This document shows, piece by piece, positions 29,153 through 37,926 of a DNA stretch of 64,000 nt. This stretch comes from MFD01213-c1 sp963704405 (GTDB lineage Bacteria > Planctomycetota > Phycisphaerae > Tepidisphaerales > Tepidisphaeraceae): assembly GCA_963704405.1 (NCBI GenBank), contig OY969903.1, positions 4,092,001 to 4,156,000 on the forward strand, written 5' to 3'. The notes beneath the pieces were generated by a model that was not told where the DNA came from, made no database searches, and was given only the letters and a program-made list of their open reading frames with translations. Position 1 is the stretch's first letter; every line of letters starts with the position of its first letter. The translations under genes and the position numbers were made by a program.

Positions 29153-29575
29153 TCAGGTTGCCGGAGCAGGCTCTGGCGTGGGGCCAATCGCATATTGGCC
29201 GTCGAGAATTGCGCCGGCCCCGACCGCCAATGTCGGGGCAGTCACGTCACCTTTGATTTCCGCCTCAGGGCCGACCAGGACAGGGCCGCGGCTCGTGATG
29301 TTCCCTTTGAGGCGGCCTCGGACCACAAGACCCCCGCACAGAACGCGATCGCTCACTACGTTGCCCTTTTTCTCGATGGTGACAACGCCACAGGTTTCAA
29401 TGGCGCGGCGGGCTTCGTATTGCCTGAATGCGAGATCTTCCAGCTTGAGCGATTTGTGACAAAACTTGCAGGTAACGCTCATGGCCTTGCGGCCGATGTC
29501 CTGGGCCTTGCCGCAATAGAGGCAGGTGATCGTCTGGCGATCGTTGGGAGTCGGGACGGCGTAGTTCTCTGCCAT
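29153..29575 (-). CDS. Bactofilin with N-terminal zinc ribbon
   Basis: A 140-residue protein. Four Cys in two CxxC pairs (C18/C21 and C36/C39) suggest a zinc ribbon. Then comes a bactofilin-like beta-helix with turns such as GLVVRGRLKGNI, GPVLVGPEAEIKGDV and TLAVGAGAILDGQ. Bactofilins polymerise into cytoskeletal filaments. Its neighbour at 29665 is a second bactofilin without the ribbon. The ATG at 29575 is chosen; a TTG two codons earlier is possible. The C-terminus is short and Pro-rich. Confidence 0.72.
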   Translation of the reverse strand: MAENYAVPTPNDRQTITCLYCGKAQDIGRKAMSVTCKFCHKSLKLEDLAFRQYEARRAIETCGVVTIEKKGNVVSDRVLCGGLVVRGRLKGNITSRGPVLVGPEAEIKGDVTAPTLAVGAGAILDGQYAIGPTPEPAPAT

Positions 29576-29599
29576 AGACAATGAAATGCTGAATGGTCC

Positions 29600-29650
29600 A
29601 TGCTGAATGCTGAGCAGCGTCAGAAGTGATTTTTACTCAGCATTCAGCAT
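29600..29650. repeat. 15-bp perfect inverted repeat between the bactofilin genes
   Basis: Arms ATGCTGAATGCTGAG (29600-29614) and CTCAGCATTCAGCAT (29636-29650) enclose a 21-base loop that includes a T-run. The left side repeats TGCTGAAT further outward. It lies in the 89-base gap between two same-strand bactofilin genes and may attenuate or process the transcript, or be a short mobile palindrome. Confidence 0.6.
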
Positions 29651-29664
29651 TATGTTCCTCAGCC

Positions 29665-30099
29665 TCATTTAAGCGGTTGTCCCTGCGGCTGGGCGGCAGG
29701 CAGCGGAGAACCCAGCGGGCGTACCGCGCCACCACCCACTTGTGGCGGGCGGTTCTTCACTGCTTCAGGGCCTACCGTAACGTGGCCGCGGAAAACGGCG
29801 CCTTCATCGACAACAAGCTTGGCGGCGGTGAGATCGCCTTCATAGCGGGCGGAATTTTTCAATTCGATGCGGTCGGTTGCGGTGAGGTTTCCGTGCACGT
29901 CACCTTCGATGATGATGGCGGCGGCTTCGACGTCGGCCTGCATCTTGGCTTCTTTGGCGACATGAAGTCGGCCGCCTGTCGTGATTTTGCCTTCCATCCG
30001 GCCATGCAGCCGCATGCCTTTTTCAAAGGTGAGTTCGCCTTTGAACGAGGCGTCGGGGCCAAGGATCGTTGGATAGTCTTGGGGTCCGGCTTCGGCCAT
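29665..30099 (-). CDS. Bactofilin (polymer-forming cytoskeletal protein)
   Basis: A 144-residue bactofilin: a short N-terminal tail, then a right-handed beta-helix built of repeated turns (ILGPDASFKGELTF, MRLHGRMEGKI, IIIEGDVHGNL, LVVDEGAVFRGHV) and a Pro/Gln-rich tail. Bactofilins form nucleotide-independent filaments at the inner membrane. The ATG at 30099 with GGAGCA upstream is used rather than an earlier in-frame start. It is the first of two bactofilin genes on this strand. Confidence 0.85.
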   Translation of the reverse strand: MAEAGPQDYPTILGPDASFKGELTFEKGMRLHGRMEGKITTGGRLHVAKEAKMQADVEAAAIIIEGDVHGNLTATDRIELKNSARYEGDLTAAKLVVDEGAVFRGHVTVGPEAVKNRPPQVGGGAVRPLGSPLPAAQPQGQPLK

Positions 30100-30252
30100 G
30101 GTGGGTTGCTCCTGTGGGGGTGAAATTGATTGATCGCGGCGTCCGGTTCCGCGATTCACTGGCAAGGATTATAGCGAAGCAGCGCGGCGCGGCAGCGCTG
30201 CGGATCACAAATCTAGAGAAATGTTCCCTCGCCTGCTAAAACACTCAGGATC

Positions 30253-30906
30253 ATGGCAAAGACAAAAGATCAATATGTCAACGAGATTCTGAGTGCAGGC
30301 GTGGTGGCGGTCATCCGTGCGAGATCCAAGGATCAATTGCTGGATCTGGCGGCAGCCTTATTGGCGGGCGGGGTTCCCAGCATCGAAGTGACAATGACCA
30401 CTCCCAAGGCCATTGCCGGGATTGAAATGCTGGCCGACGCGATGGGGGACAAGGCCGTTATCGGGGTTGGAACGGTGATCGATGCGTCCACATGCCGCGA
30501 TGCCATTTCCGCAGGGGCCCAGTTTGTGGTGTCGCCGATCTTCGATCCGGAAATCGTGGCAACGACAAAACGCTATGGAAAAATCAGCGTGCCGGGGGCA
30601 TTCACACCAACAGAAATTTTGAAGGCATGGTCGGCGGGCGCGGATGTCGTGAAGGTGTTTCCGTCGACGACCTTGGGCCCCGGTTACTTCAAAGATATTC
30701 TGGCGCCCCTGCCTCAACTCAAATTGACGCCAACCGGTGGTGTGGATTTGAAGAACGCAGGCGACTGGATCAAGGCGGGCGCGGCGTGCATTGGCGTTGG
30801 GTCGGCGCTGGTTTCCAAGGACGCGCTGGCAAAAAATGACTGGGCTTCAGTCACCGCCTCGGCAAAGCAGTTTGTAGATGCCGTGCGAAAAGCCCGCGGT
30901 GGATGA
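30253..30906 (+). CDS. eda: KDPG/KHG aldolase
   Basis: A 217-residue class I aldolase of the Entner-Doudoroff and uronate pathways, splitting 2-keto-3-deoxy-6-phosphogluconate into pyruvate and glyceraldehyde-3-phosphate. The Schiff-base Lys lies in DVVKVFPS (near residue 136), and the catalytic Glu is in SIEVTM. The GVGTV strand and PTGGVDLKN phosphate site are present. No KDG kinase is adjacent. With the CE15 esterase, PL4-like lyase and glucuronokinase-like gene in the window it supports uronic-acid use (inference). Confidence 0.92.
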   Translation: MAKTKDQYVNEILSAGVVAVIRARSKDQLLDLAAALLAGGVPSIEVTMTTPKAIAGIEMLADAMGDKAVIGVGTVIDASTCRDAISAGAQFVVSPIFDPEIVATTKRYGKISVPGAFTPTEILKAWSAGADVVKVFPSTTLGPGYFKDILAPLPQLKLTPTGGVDLKNAGDWIKAGAACIGVGSALVSKDALAKNDWASVTASAKQFVDAVRKARGG

Positions 30907-31002
30907 GCCGGCGGTTTATAACGACCATGCAGGATATTCTCGGACGCAGGCCGGCTCCCGCCATTTAAAGCCTTGCTGTCGCCGCGATGTTGAACAAAAG
31001 CG

Positions 31003-31782
31003 GTGGTGAGCAATAACCGATCTAATACGGACACGCTTCGTTTTAGATGGGAAGCAATGGACGATCGACTTGAAGCGGCTATCGCGTGCAGGGCATCGGT
31101 AACAATCAACGTGTTGCCGGATGAGGAATTGCATTGCCACGCAAAGTTCATCGCCGCCGATGAGCATGGAATCTGGGTGCAGTGCACCCATGCGCCGCGC
31201 GGGGTTCTGGAGGGGCTGGTTCTCGATCGCCTTGAAACCGAAGCCAGTTTTTGTCTCGAAGGCTCGAAATATATTTTCACGACCAAGGTTCTGAAGAAAA
31301 AGCGGGATTTCTGGCTGACCGCATCCTACGCAATCGAAGTGTGGCTTCTTGAAGCCCCGACAACCGTGACGAAAGTGCAGCGCCGTGCAACCGAGCGGTT
31401 CCGAGTGCCCGATGGCGGCGCAATTTACGGGAAACTTCTGCGCATCAATCCAGAGCGGCCGAAGGAAACACCAAAATCGATGAGCCGAACGATGTGGGAC
31501 ATCAGCGCAGGCGGTGTCAGTTTTGTGATGCCCATGAGCCACAAGCTGCTGGCGAGCGATCCGGAAACACCGTTCGTCGTCATGCTGAATCATGGAGGCA
31601 AACCGTTTATATTGCGGTGCGGCCTCGTATATACACGGGAGCTTTCGCCGCACACCGTGCGGTTCGGATTCCAATTCAACACGGCCGAAGTGCAACCGGC
31701 TGGCTCAATGGAATTGCTTGCTCGCGTATTGAAGGAACTGGAACGGCGCCATCGCCAGCGCGCAGCGCTACCGCTCTTGTAG
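31003..31782 (+). CDS. PilZ domain protein (YcgR-like)
   Basis: A 259-residue protein. An N-terminal beta-rich part resembles YcgR_N-like domains. The C-terminal PilZ domain shows the c-di-GMP signature: RRATERF (RxxxR, near residue 127) and, after about 35 residues, WDISAGG, the (D/N)xSxxG motif. It probably responds to cyclic di-GMP. The GTG at 31003 is used; an ATG at 31057 with a weak upstream site is possible and would shorten it by 18 residues. No flagellar or pilus gene is nearby. Confidence 0.78.
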   Translation: MVSNNRSNTDTLRFRWEAMDDRLEAAIACRASVTINVLPDEELHCHAKFIAADEHGIWVQCTHAPRGVLEGLVLDRLETEASFCLEGSKYIFTTKVLKKKRDFWLTASYAIEVWLLEAPTTVTKVQRRATERFRVPDGGAIYGKLLRINPERPKETPKSMSRTMWDISAGGVSFVMPMSHKLLASDPETPFVVMLNHGGKPFILRCGLVYTRELSPHTVRFGFQFNTAEVQPAGSMELLARVLKELERRHRQRAALPLL

Positions 31783-32216
31783 CGTAAAGCTGGGCGAACT
31801 GTTCTGCATATCACCCGGGGGTTCCAACATTTCTCCCCGCCTGAATAAGGAACATATATCCTTTCACCAGATAGCGCATGCAAAATGGCGCTGGTAGCGT
31901 TATCATTTATATTGAGGTTAAATGGTCTGTCGGTTTTACCTGGGAAGGCGGAACTGTGGACTCTGATTGCATCGGGCGCGTGCTTTTAAATAGCATGAGA
32001 ATTCGAGTCGGGCCGGAAATGAGAAAATATGTTGCGAGTGAAATGGCGGCCGGCGCGAGAGCGCAATCAATCGCGGTCTTCGGTGGTCATGCCTTGACGG
32101 GACTTCCGGTGCGGGAATTAATTCCGGTCGAATTATTGGCGACGGAAATGCGGCGAAACGCAGTGGTGGGCTAAATTTTCCGCGGTTACCTTTCGGGCCA
32201 AAAAAGGACAGCGGCC
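31783..32216. other. Intergenic region before the GHMP kinase
   Basis: This 434-base stretch may hold one weak small gene, listed separately at 31878. It has no strong hairpin or promoter pair that I can identify. Confidence 0.4.
31878..32174 (+). CDS. Doubtful small protein
   Basis: An open frame of 98 residues, or 59 if the ATG at 31995 is used. The C-terminal half looks protein-like, with AQSIAVFGGHALTGLPVREL, but no ribosome site precedes either start and no family is recognised. It lies between the PilZ gene and the GHMP kinase gene. Confidence 0.25.
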   Translation: MQNGAGSVIIYIEVKWSVGFTWEGGTVDSDCIGRVLLNSMRIRVGPEMRKYVASEMAAGARAQSIAVFGGHALTGLPVRELIPVELLATEMRRNAVVG

Positions 32217-33218
32217 ATGATTATCAGTGCAAGCGCATATGCCCGGGCGGGACTCGTGGGCAATCCATCTGATGGATATTTCGGAAAGACGATCAGCTTT
32301 GTCATTCGGAATTTTTGCGCAACAGTAAAGCTTTGGGAAAGCCCGCATTTTGAAATCCTCCCGACACATGGTGATCTGGCGACCTTTGACAACGTCGGCA
32401 GCTTTCTCCGCGATGTGAAGCTTCACGGCTACTACGGCGGGCTGCGGCTGATGAAGGCGGCCGTCAAAAAGTTCCACGAATACACCCAGCAGCACAATCG
32501 CGAACTGCACAATCGCAACTTCACCCTCAGCGTTCACAGCGACATTCCGCGGCTCGTCGGATTATCCGGCAGCAGCGCTATCGTGGTTGCGACGTTTCGG
32601 GCGCTGATGAAATTTTATGAGTATGAAATTCCGCTGCATCTGCAGCCGCAGTTGATCTTGTCGGTGGAAAAGGAAGAGCTGGGAATTTCCGCCGGCCTGC
32701 AGGACCGGGTAATCCAGACGTTCGAAGGCATCGTGCTGATGGACTTCGACAAAAAGCTGATGGATAGCCGGGGGTATGGCGAATACACACCGCTGACGCC
32801 TCCGAAGATGCCGCCGTTATATGTAGCATATGACCCCGATCGCGCAGAGGTGAGCGACATTCCCCACCGCAATCTGCGCGAACTGTACAACCGCGGCGAT
32901 AAAACCGTTGTTGAGGCGATGCAGAAATATCGAGCGCTGACCAACTCCGCCCGGGATGCGTTGATGGCCGGCGATTGGGAGGCTTTGGGAAACGTGATGA
33001 ACGCGAATTTTGATCTTCGCCGTACGATCATGCCGATCGTGCCGGAAAATTTGCGGATGGTGGATGTGGCCCGGAGCACCGGGGCCAGCGCCAAGTTCGC
33101 CGGCAGCGGAGGCGCGATCGTCGGGCTCTATAAAGATGGCCGCCAGTATCAGCAACTGACCGACGCGCTTGCGGCGATCCGCTGCACGGTTTTGCGCCCG
33201 CTGATCTATGAAGCGTAG
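32217..33218 (+). CDS. GHMP kinase, glucuronokinase-like
   Basis: A 333-residue GHMP-fold sugar kinase. The ATP-binding motif is GLSGSSA (115-121), preceded by LVGNPSDGYFGKTIS (13-27). The N-terminal LVGNPSDG and the C-terminal AKFAGSGGAIVGLY resemble glucuronokinases and related GHMP kinases, which make sugar-1-phosphates. The next gene on the same strand, 36 bases on, is a UTP-sugar-1-phosphate uridylyltransferase, so a two-step salvage path to a UDP-sugar is plausible. The substrate could be another sugar such as arabinose or galacturonate. Confidence 0.75.
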   Translation: MIISASAYARAGLVGNPSDGYFGKTISFVIRNFCATVKLWESPHFEILPTHGDLATFDNVGSFLRDVKLHGYYGGLRLMKAAVKKFHEYTQQHNRELHNRNFTLSVHSDIPRLVGLSGSSAIVVATFRALMKFYEYEIPLHLQPQLILSVEKEELGISAGLQDRVIQTFEGIVLMDFDKKLMDSRGYGEYTPLTPPKMPPLYVAYDPDRAEVSDIPHRNLRELYNRGDKTVVEAMQKYRALTNSARDALMAGDWEALGNVMNANFDLRRTIMPIVPENLRMVDVARSTGASAKFAGSGGAIVGLYKDGRQYQQLTDALAAIRCTVLRPLIYEA

Positions 33219-33254
33219 CTCTTTGCAACGACCATCTTTTCTGCAAATCTGAAC

Positions 33255-34121
33255 ATGACGACTGTGAAAAAAGCTGTAATCCCCGCCGCCGGCTTTGGCA
33301 CACGGATGTTGCCGGCGGCCAAGGCCGTGCCGAAGGAATTGCTGCCGATCATCGATCGACCGACGATTCAATACGTTATTGAAGAAGCCGCCGCGGCAGG
33401 TATCGATGATGTGCTGCTTGTCACCTCGCGTGATAAGCGGGCGATTGAAGATCATTTCGATCGCAACGCCGAACTCGAAGATCGGTTGAAAGCGAATGGG
33501 AAGGAATTCCTGCTGGCTTCAGTGACAGCATTGATGGAAAAAGTGAAGCTGCATTCTGTGCGGCAACCGCAGCAGCGAGGGCTGGGCGACGCCGTGGCGC
33601 AGGCGCGGCGGCATGTGGGCGATGAACCGTTTATTTGCCTTCTGGGCGATACCATTTTCAGCGGGCAACCAACGCCGGCCGCACAACTGGCGGCGGCATA
33701 CCAGGAACTCGGCACTTCGATCATCGGTCTTGAGGAAGTTGCGCCTGAAAAAGTAGATCGATACGGCATCGTTGGCGGCCCGGTTGTCAGGGAAGGTTTG
33801 ATGAAGCTGGAAACGCTGGTGGAAAAACCGCCGCGCGAAAAAGCTCCAAGCCGATTCGCCATCGCGGCGAGATATCTGCTCACCCCAACGATCTTCCAAT
33901 GTCTTGAAAAGACTGCGCCCGGCAAAGGCGGTGAAATTCAGTTGACCGATGCACTGCGATTGCTGCTGGAGCGCGAGACGATCCATGGTGTCGTGCTGAA
34001 GTCGAAACGTCACGATATCGGAAATCCGGTTGATTGGCTGAAGTCGAACTTGATATTTGCCGCGCGCGATCAGGCGTTGTGGAAAGAGCTGGCGCCATTG
34101 GTGCGGGAACTTTTTGGCTGA
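33255..34121 (+). CDS. galU: UTP-glucose-1-phosphate uridylyltransferase (GalU-like)
   Basis: A 288-residue nucleotidyltransferase with the GalU pattern: AVIPAAGFGTRMLPAAK and PKELLPIIDRPTIQYVIEEA at the start, GLGDAV and LLGDTIF later, and a closing HDIGNPVDWLKSN. It makes UDP-glucose, or a related UDP-sugar, from UTP and a sugar-1-phosphate. It follows the GHMP kinase gene by 36 bases and ends at a strong terminator, so the two form a likely operon. Broad specificity is known for some relatives. Confidence 0.9.
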   Translation: MTTVKKAVIPAAGFGTRMLPAAKAVPKELLPIIDRPTIQYVIEEAAAAGIDDVLLVTSRDKRAIEDHFDRNAELEDRLKANGKEFLLASVTALMEKVKLHSVRQPQQRGLGDAVAQARRHVGDEPFICLLGDTIFSGQPTPAAQLAAAYQELGTSIIGLEEVAPEKVDRYGIVGGPVVREGLMKLETLVEKPPREKAPSRFAIAARYLLTPTIFQCLEKTAPGKGGEIQLTDALRLLLERETIHGVVLKSKRHDIGNPVDWLKSNLIFAARDQALWKELAPLVRELFG

Positions 34122-34279
34122 TGGATAATCGACGTTTGCATCACGCGCAGCGCGCTGCCGGAGAGCAACACATGGTAATTCATCTGGATGGCCAGTGCCG
34201 AGAATCCGGCAACGGCCTTGCGGGACCGGGTTGACGATTTAAAACGATTAGCTATCTTGAGTGCATCGAATTGATTTTG

Positions 34280-34326
34280 TTGCGGACCGGAGGTGGTGGC
34301 TCCTCTTCGGTCCGCAAATTTTTTTG
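34280..34326 (+). terminator. Rho-independent terminator after galU
   Basis: A long stem (TTGCGGACCG on the left, CGGTCCGCAA on the right, with inner GAGG/CCTC pairing) is followed by a run of T. It lies between convergent galU and the trypsin-fold gene. Confidence 0.88.
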
Positions 34327-34334
34327 CGCTTTTT

Positions 34335-35300
34335 TTATTTAGTTGCAACTAATTGCATCACTGCGGATGCAGGGTCGGCCGCGGGTGTTCCGGGCTGCGC
34401 GTCGAACTTCAGAAATGCCTTAAGCACATCGAGCGAAACGACTGCGATCCTGGCAGGATTCGAATGTTTCGTCGCCATTTCCACACCCACTACCGAGCCG
34501 TTTTGCAGCAGCGGTCCGCCCGCCAATCGCGGCGCAACGTGAAACGCGACCGCACCGGCAATTGCCGATGCCTTGACCTCCATGATCTGCGGCGTCGGTG
34601 TGAAGGCGTCAATATCTGGAAAACCGAGGCATTGCATGGCGGCAGCGGGTGATTGGGTCAGTCCGATCTGAAGGCAGGGGACACTGCCGCCGGTGAATCG
34701 CACCAGCGCCAAGCCGCTCGCATCATCGGTACGAACAACCTCGCCTTTGAAACTGGCGCCATCTGCCGTTTGAAGTTCAATGGCGCTTGCCCCGGCAATC
34801 GCCTTGCCCGAGGTAACGGCCAGATCCGGCGCGACGGCGAAAGCCGCCGCATAACGGATCGGCTCATTCGCTTCAGCGTCGTCAGAGCTTTTGCTGATAA
34901 CGGCAACCGGCGGCAAAGCAGCTACAGAAGCATTTGCCACAGATGGCGCAGTCCCACCACTCGCGTCACCATTCGACGAAACAGATGTCCCCGGCTTTTT
35001 CACAGGGGCATGCGCCGGCGCTGCAGCGACCGGAGCGGTCGTGGGCTTCCTGTCTTTTAGAATCCGGTGAATCTGACCATCGGAGAGTTCCACATCGCCT
35101 TCTTTGGTGTGGACGAGATAACCCTTGGCGGTTTTTGTCGCGTCGCCAAAAACGATGGTGCCATCGGTGAGGAAAAACGAGTCGGCCTTGGCAACCGTTG
35201 GAGCCCCTGCCACGACGGCAAAAAGCAGCCCCGCCCAAGCCGATCTACGACCCCATGCGCAGCGACAGTTGGTCGCAATGATTCTGGTTTTCATGTTCAC
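34335..35300 (-). CDS. Exported trypsin-fold protein, probably catalytically dead
   Basis: A 321-residue exported protein with a signal peptide in the first 40 residues. A small beta domain (DSFFLTDGTIVFGD, 40-82) is joined by a Pro/Ala/Ser linker to a trypsin-like fold of the DegP/HtrA type. The His region reads VTSGKAI (162-168) where active enzymes have VTNAHVV, and the Ser region reads LAGGPLL (259-265) where they have NSGGPL. The Asp region DDASGLALVRF (192-202) is retained. Loss of His and Ser suggests a non-proteolytic binding role. No PDZ domain is present. Confidence 0.65.
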   Translation of the reverse strand: MNMKTRIIATNCRCAWGRRSAWAGLLFAVVAGAPTVAKADSFFLTDGTIVFGDATKTAKGYLVHTKEGDVELSDGQIHRILKDRKPTTAPVAAAPAHAPVKKPGTSVSSNGDASGGTAPSVANASVAALPPVAVISKSSDDAEANEPIRYAAAFAVAPDLAVTSGKAIAGASAIELQTADGASFKGEVVRTDDASGLALVRFTGGSVPCLQIGLTQSPAAAMQCLGFPDIDAFTPTPQIMEVKASAIAGAVAFHVAPRLAGGPLLQNGSVVGVEMATKHSNPARIAVVSLDVLKAFLKFDAQPGTPAADPASAVMQLVATK

Positions 35301-35477
35301 AAACCCCTTAAGAACAAGAGCCTTCTTCCCTTCAATCGCGGCGGTCCACCCGTTTGACGAACGAGATGTGCTGAAGTTGCAGAAATTATTGTCTAAACAT
35401 TTCCAGCGTTTTCAAGGAGTTTTTAAAATTACGGCCCTATTTCCAGATTTTTTACCCGTTTAGTGACGTGGCTAACG

Positions 35478-36773
35478 CTATGGAGCGGCCGACGGCCTCA
35501 TGTGCTGGTCGGCAAAATCCAAAAACTTGTTCCAGTCTGAATTTAGGACTTCGTGCTTTCCCTGGTGGCAGTTAAAGCCAAGGTCATTCATCAGCGGCTG
35601 GTCGAGAGATGGAAAATCGGTTGCGCCAATCCCCTTGCGGCCAAGCAATTTATACACCGGGCTCGCGGCAACCGCGGATAAAAATTCTCCTTTAGGGTCT
35701 GACCAGCGGTCGAGCACGCCAGTGCTCAAAAAGAGCGGTCGCGGAGCAATCAGTGAAACAAGTTCATGAGCGTCCATCGGAAGCTGCTCCACATGGTCCG
35801 CATACTTCTGATAGTTAGCACAGAACTGATAAGGAAAACGAGTCGTCAGATCCTTCACGGTTTCCCCGTAGTCCCGTCGGCTCAGCGCCGCCCCCCCTTC
35901 GCCGGAGCAACTGGCAACAACCATCGCAAAACGCGTATCACGCGCCCCGGCCCACATCACCGTTTTGCCAAGCCTCGAGTGGCCCATCAGGGCAACATGC
36001 TGAGCATCGACCTCCTTATCCGTCTCAAGATAATCCAGCCCGCGGCTCGCGCCCCAGCCCCACGCGGCAATTGCGCCCCACTCATCCGGCCCCACATCCG
36101 TTTGCCCGGGTTTGACGTAAATACTGCGCACGCCCAGTGGCAAACCGCCGCTAAAGTCAGGTTCGATCTCGCAGTAGTAAATGATGGCAATGCCGTAGCC
36201 TCGCGAAAGGATGGTTTTGATGGGCCATTCTTTGGCACTCTTTCCGCGCAATCCCTCGGCGGGCTGGCTGGTGGCTTTCTTTTTCGTGTCCCAGATAGTG
36301 CTTAATTGCACCGCCGGGTCATCGGTCACCTGAAACAGCGCGGCGAACGAAAGACAAAGGAACAGCGGCACAGGTTTTTTCGCCGCCGACTTCGGCAGAT
36401 AGATCAGCATGTGCATTCGCGGCCCGCCTGTCATGCCGGTGAAGTAAACAACAACCTGCCTGCGAATCGCATCTCCGTTCATTGCCAGCGGATCGGTTTC
36501 GAGCACTTCGAATGTGGTATCAGGCCTGGCCGGTGGACATCGGCCGAACTGGTTGTCTTCGAAAAGTTTTATAAGTTCAGGACGCCGCTGGGTGTTCCAT
36601 GTTTCGGCGTCCGTCACCTTTTGACCATTTGAAAGCAGCAGCGGATCAGGCAGCGTGTAGGCGCCGACTTTATCTTCATCATAGTTAGTGGCTGCGGCTG
36701 CAAAACGGCCCAGGACAACGACCACCAGCACAACAATTCCGGCAGAAAATGGATTTCGCTGATGATGGAACAT
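35478..36773 (-). CDS. Glucuronoyl esterase-like protein, CE15 family
   Basis: A 431-residue secreted alpha/beta hydrolase. A signal peptide covers residues 1-28. The nucleophile elbow is GHSRLGK (264-270, Ser266), and the acidic region is SCSGEGGAALSRR (288-300). A C-terminal His lies in KHEVLNSDW. This matches CE15 4-O-methyl-glucuronoyl methylesterases, except that the usual GCSRxGK has His before Ser. Such enzymes cut ester links between lignin and glucuronoxylan. The ATG at 36773 with GGAGG upstream is chosen; the longer open frame runs into a tRNA gene. Nearby uronic-acid genes support the role. Confidence 0.8.
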   Translation of the reverse strand: MFHHQRNPFSAGIVVLVVVVLGRFAAAATNYDEDKVGAYTLPDPLLLSNGQKVTDAETWNTQRRPELIKLFEDNQFGRCPPARPDTTFEVLETDPLAMNGDAIRRQVVVYFTGMTGGPRMHMLIYLPKSAAKKPVPLFLCLSFAALFQVTDDPAVQLSTIWDTKKKATSQPAEGLRGKSAKEWPIKTILSRGYGIAIIYYCEIEPDFSGGLPLGVRSIYVKPGQTDVGPDEWGAIAAWGWGASRGLDYLETDKEVDAQHVALMGHSRLGKTVMWAGARDTRFAMVVASCSGEGGAALSRRDYGETVKDLTTRFPYQFCANYQKYADHVEQLPMDAHELVSLIAPRPLFLSTGVLDRWSDPKGEFLSAVAASPVYKLLGRKGIGATDFPSLDQPLMNDLGFNCHQGKHEVLNSDWNKFLDFADQHMRPSAAP

Positions 36774-36829
36774 CGAAGAAACCTCCGGCTGGATGATGAA
36801 GGGCGCACACGCTAGGATTTGAGTTCGGT

Positions 36830-36903
<74 letters not shown>

Positions 36904-36919
36904 TTCCAAATATGACGAT

Positions 36920-37734
36920 TCAATCCGATTTACTGATCCAGCCACGGATTGTTGACGCAGTCTTCCGGATGGTGTTCTGCCAGCCGGGGAGGTGCTTCTG
37001 CGCATAGCGTTCCTGGTCATTGCGAAGAATGCGCATCAGGTGCGATGGGATTGTCTGATCGATACCCGCACCGGCATGCAGGATGGAAACACTTTTGCTG
37101 ACGAGGATTCGATATTGCTTGGCATGAAGCCGGGCGCACAGATCTGTATCACCGCCGTAGAGAAAGAATTTTTCGTCGAACATGCCGGTGGTGGCCAGGC
37201 AGTTATGATTGATTGCAACGCAGACGAATCGCGCCACTCATGCGGCGCGACATGATCGAGCGCTGGAACATGGCACTTCAAACCCGCAGGCGGGCTAAAC
37301 ACCCCGGCAATGGATGAACCGAGGGTTGGAAAGTTTCCGACATTACCCTGCGGCGAGCCGTCAACGCTCAGCAGCCGGGGAATCACCGCGGCCACTTTTC
37401 GTCCTTCCGCTTCCCGCGCCTGGTCCGCCAATTCGGCAAGTGTGTGAACATCGGCAATCACATCGGCGTGGCAGAGAGTCACAATGTCCCCTTCCGCCTG
37501 GTCCATGCCTTTATTCGCCGCCGCGAAATATCCGCGGTTGGTTTTCAGGGGAACAATCTTGACCATCGGATACTGTTCGCTGATGACCTCCCGCGTGCCA
37601 TCAAATGAGCCGCTGTCGACCAGGATCACTTCGCTGCTCGTCGCTTCTTCAATATGGAGGGACTTCAGCAGCGCCAGAACGGCGGCCTTGGAATTGAAGC
37701 TTACAACAACAATCGAATTAGAAATCCCGGCCAC
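36920..37734 (-). CDS. Glycosyltransferase family 2, frameshifted
   Basis: Read across one frameshift this encodes about 271 residues. It starts with SIVVVSFNSKAAVLALL, then ILVDSGSFDGT, LKTNRGYFAAANKGMDQA and a metal-binding-like LCHADV. After the break it has the family segment GMFDEKFFLYGGDTDLCARL. The break is near 37234-37238 (GAGTGGCG on the coding strand); one extra G gives an uninterrupted APHEVARFVCV. GT2 enzymes transfer sugars to polysaccharide or lipid acceptors. It lies just past the tRNA-Arg gene and has no sugar-polymer cluster around it. Confidence 0.78.
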
Positions 37735-37926
37735 CCGCGTTCTCCCTTTGAATGAAGCGATTCCCGCGGGGATGTTAACGAATCACATCCGCTTGGCAAT
37801 GTGCCGTGGCGCTGTGCCGTATTGCCCAAAATCTTGATAATGTGAACCGACGAAGGCTGGGTCTATAATGATCAGCGATTGGAAAGCAGTCCAGTCATGG
37901 ATTCGGGATTCGGGAGTGAAACAACG

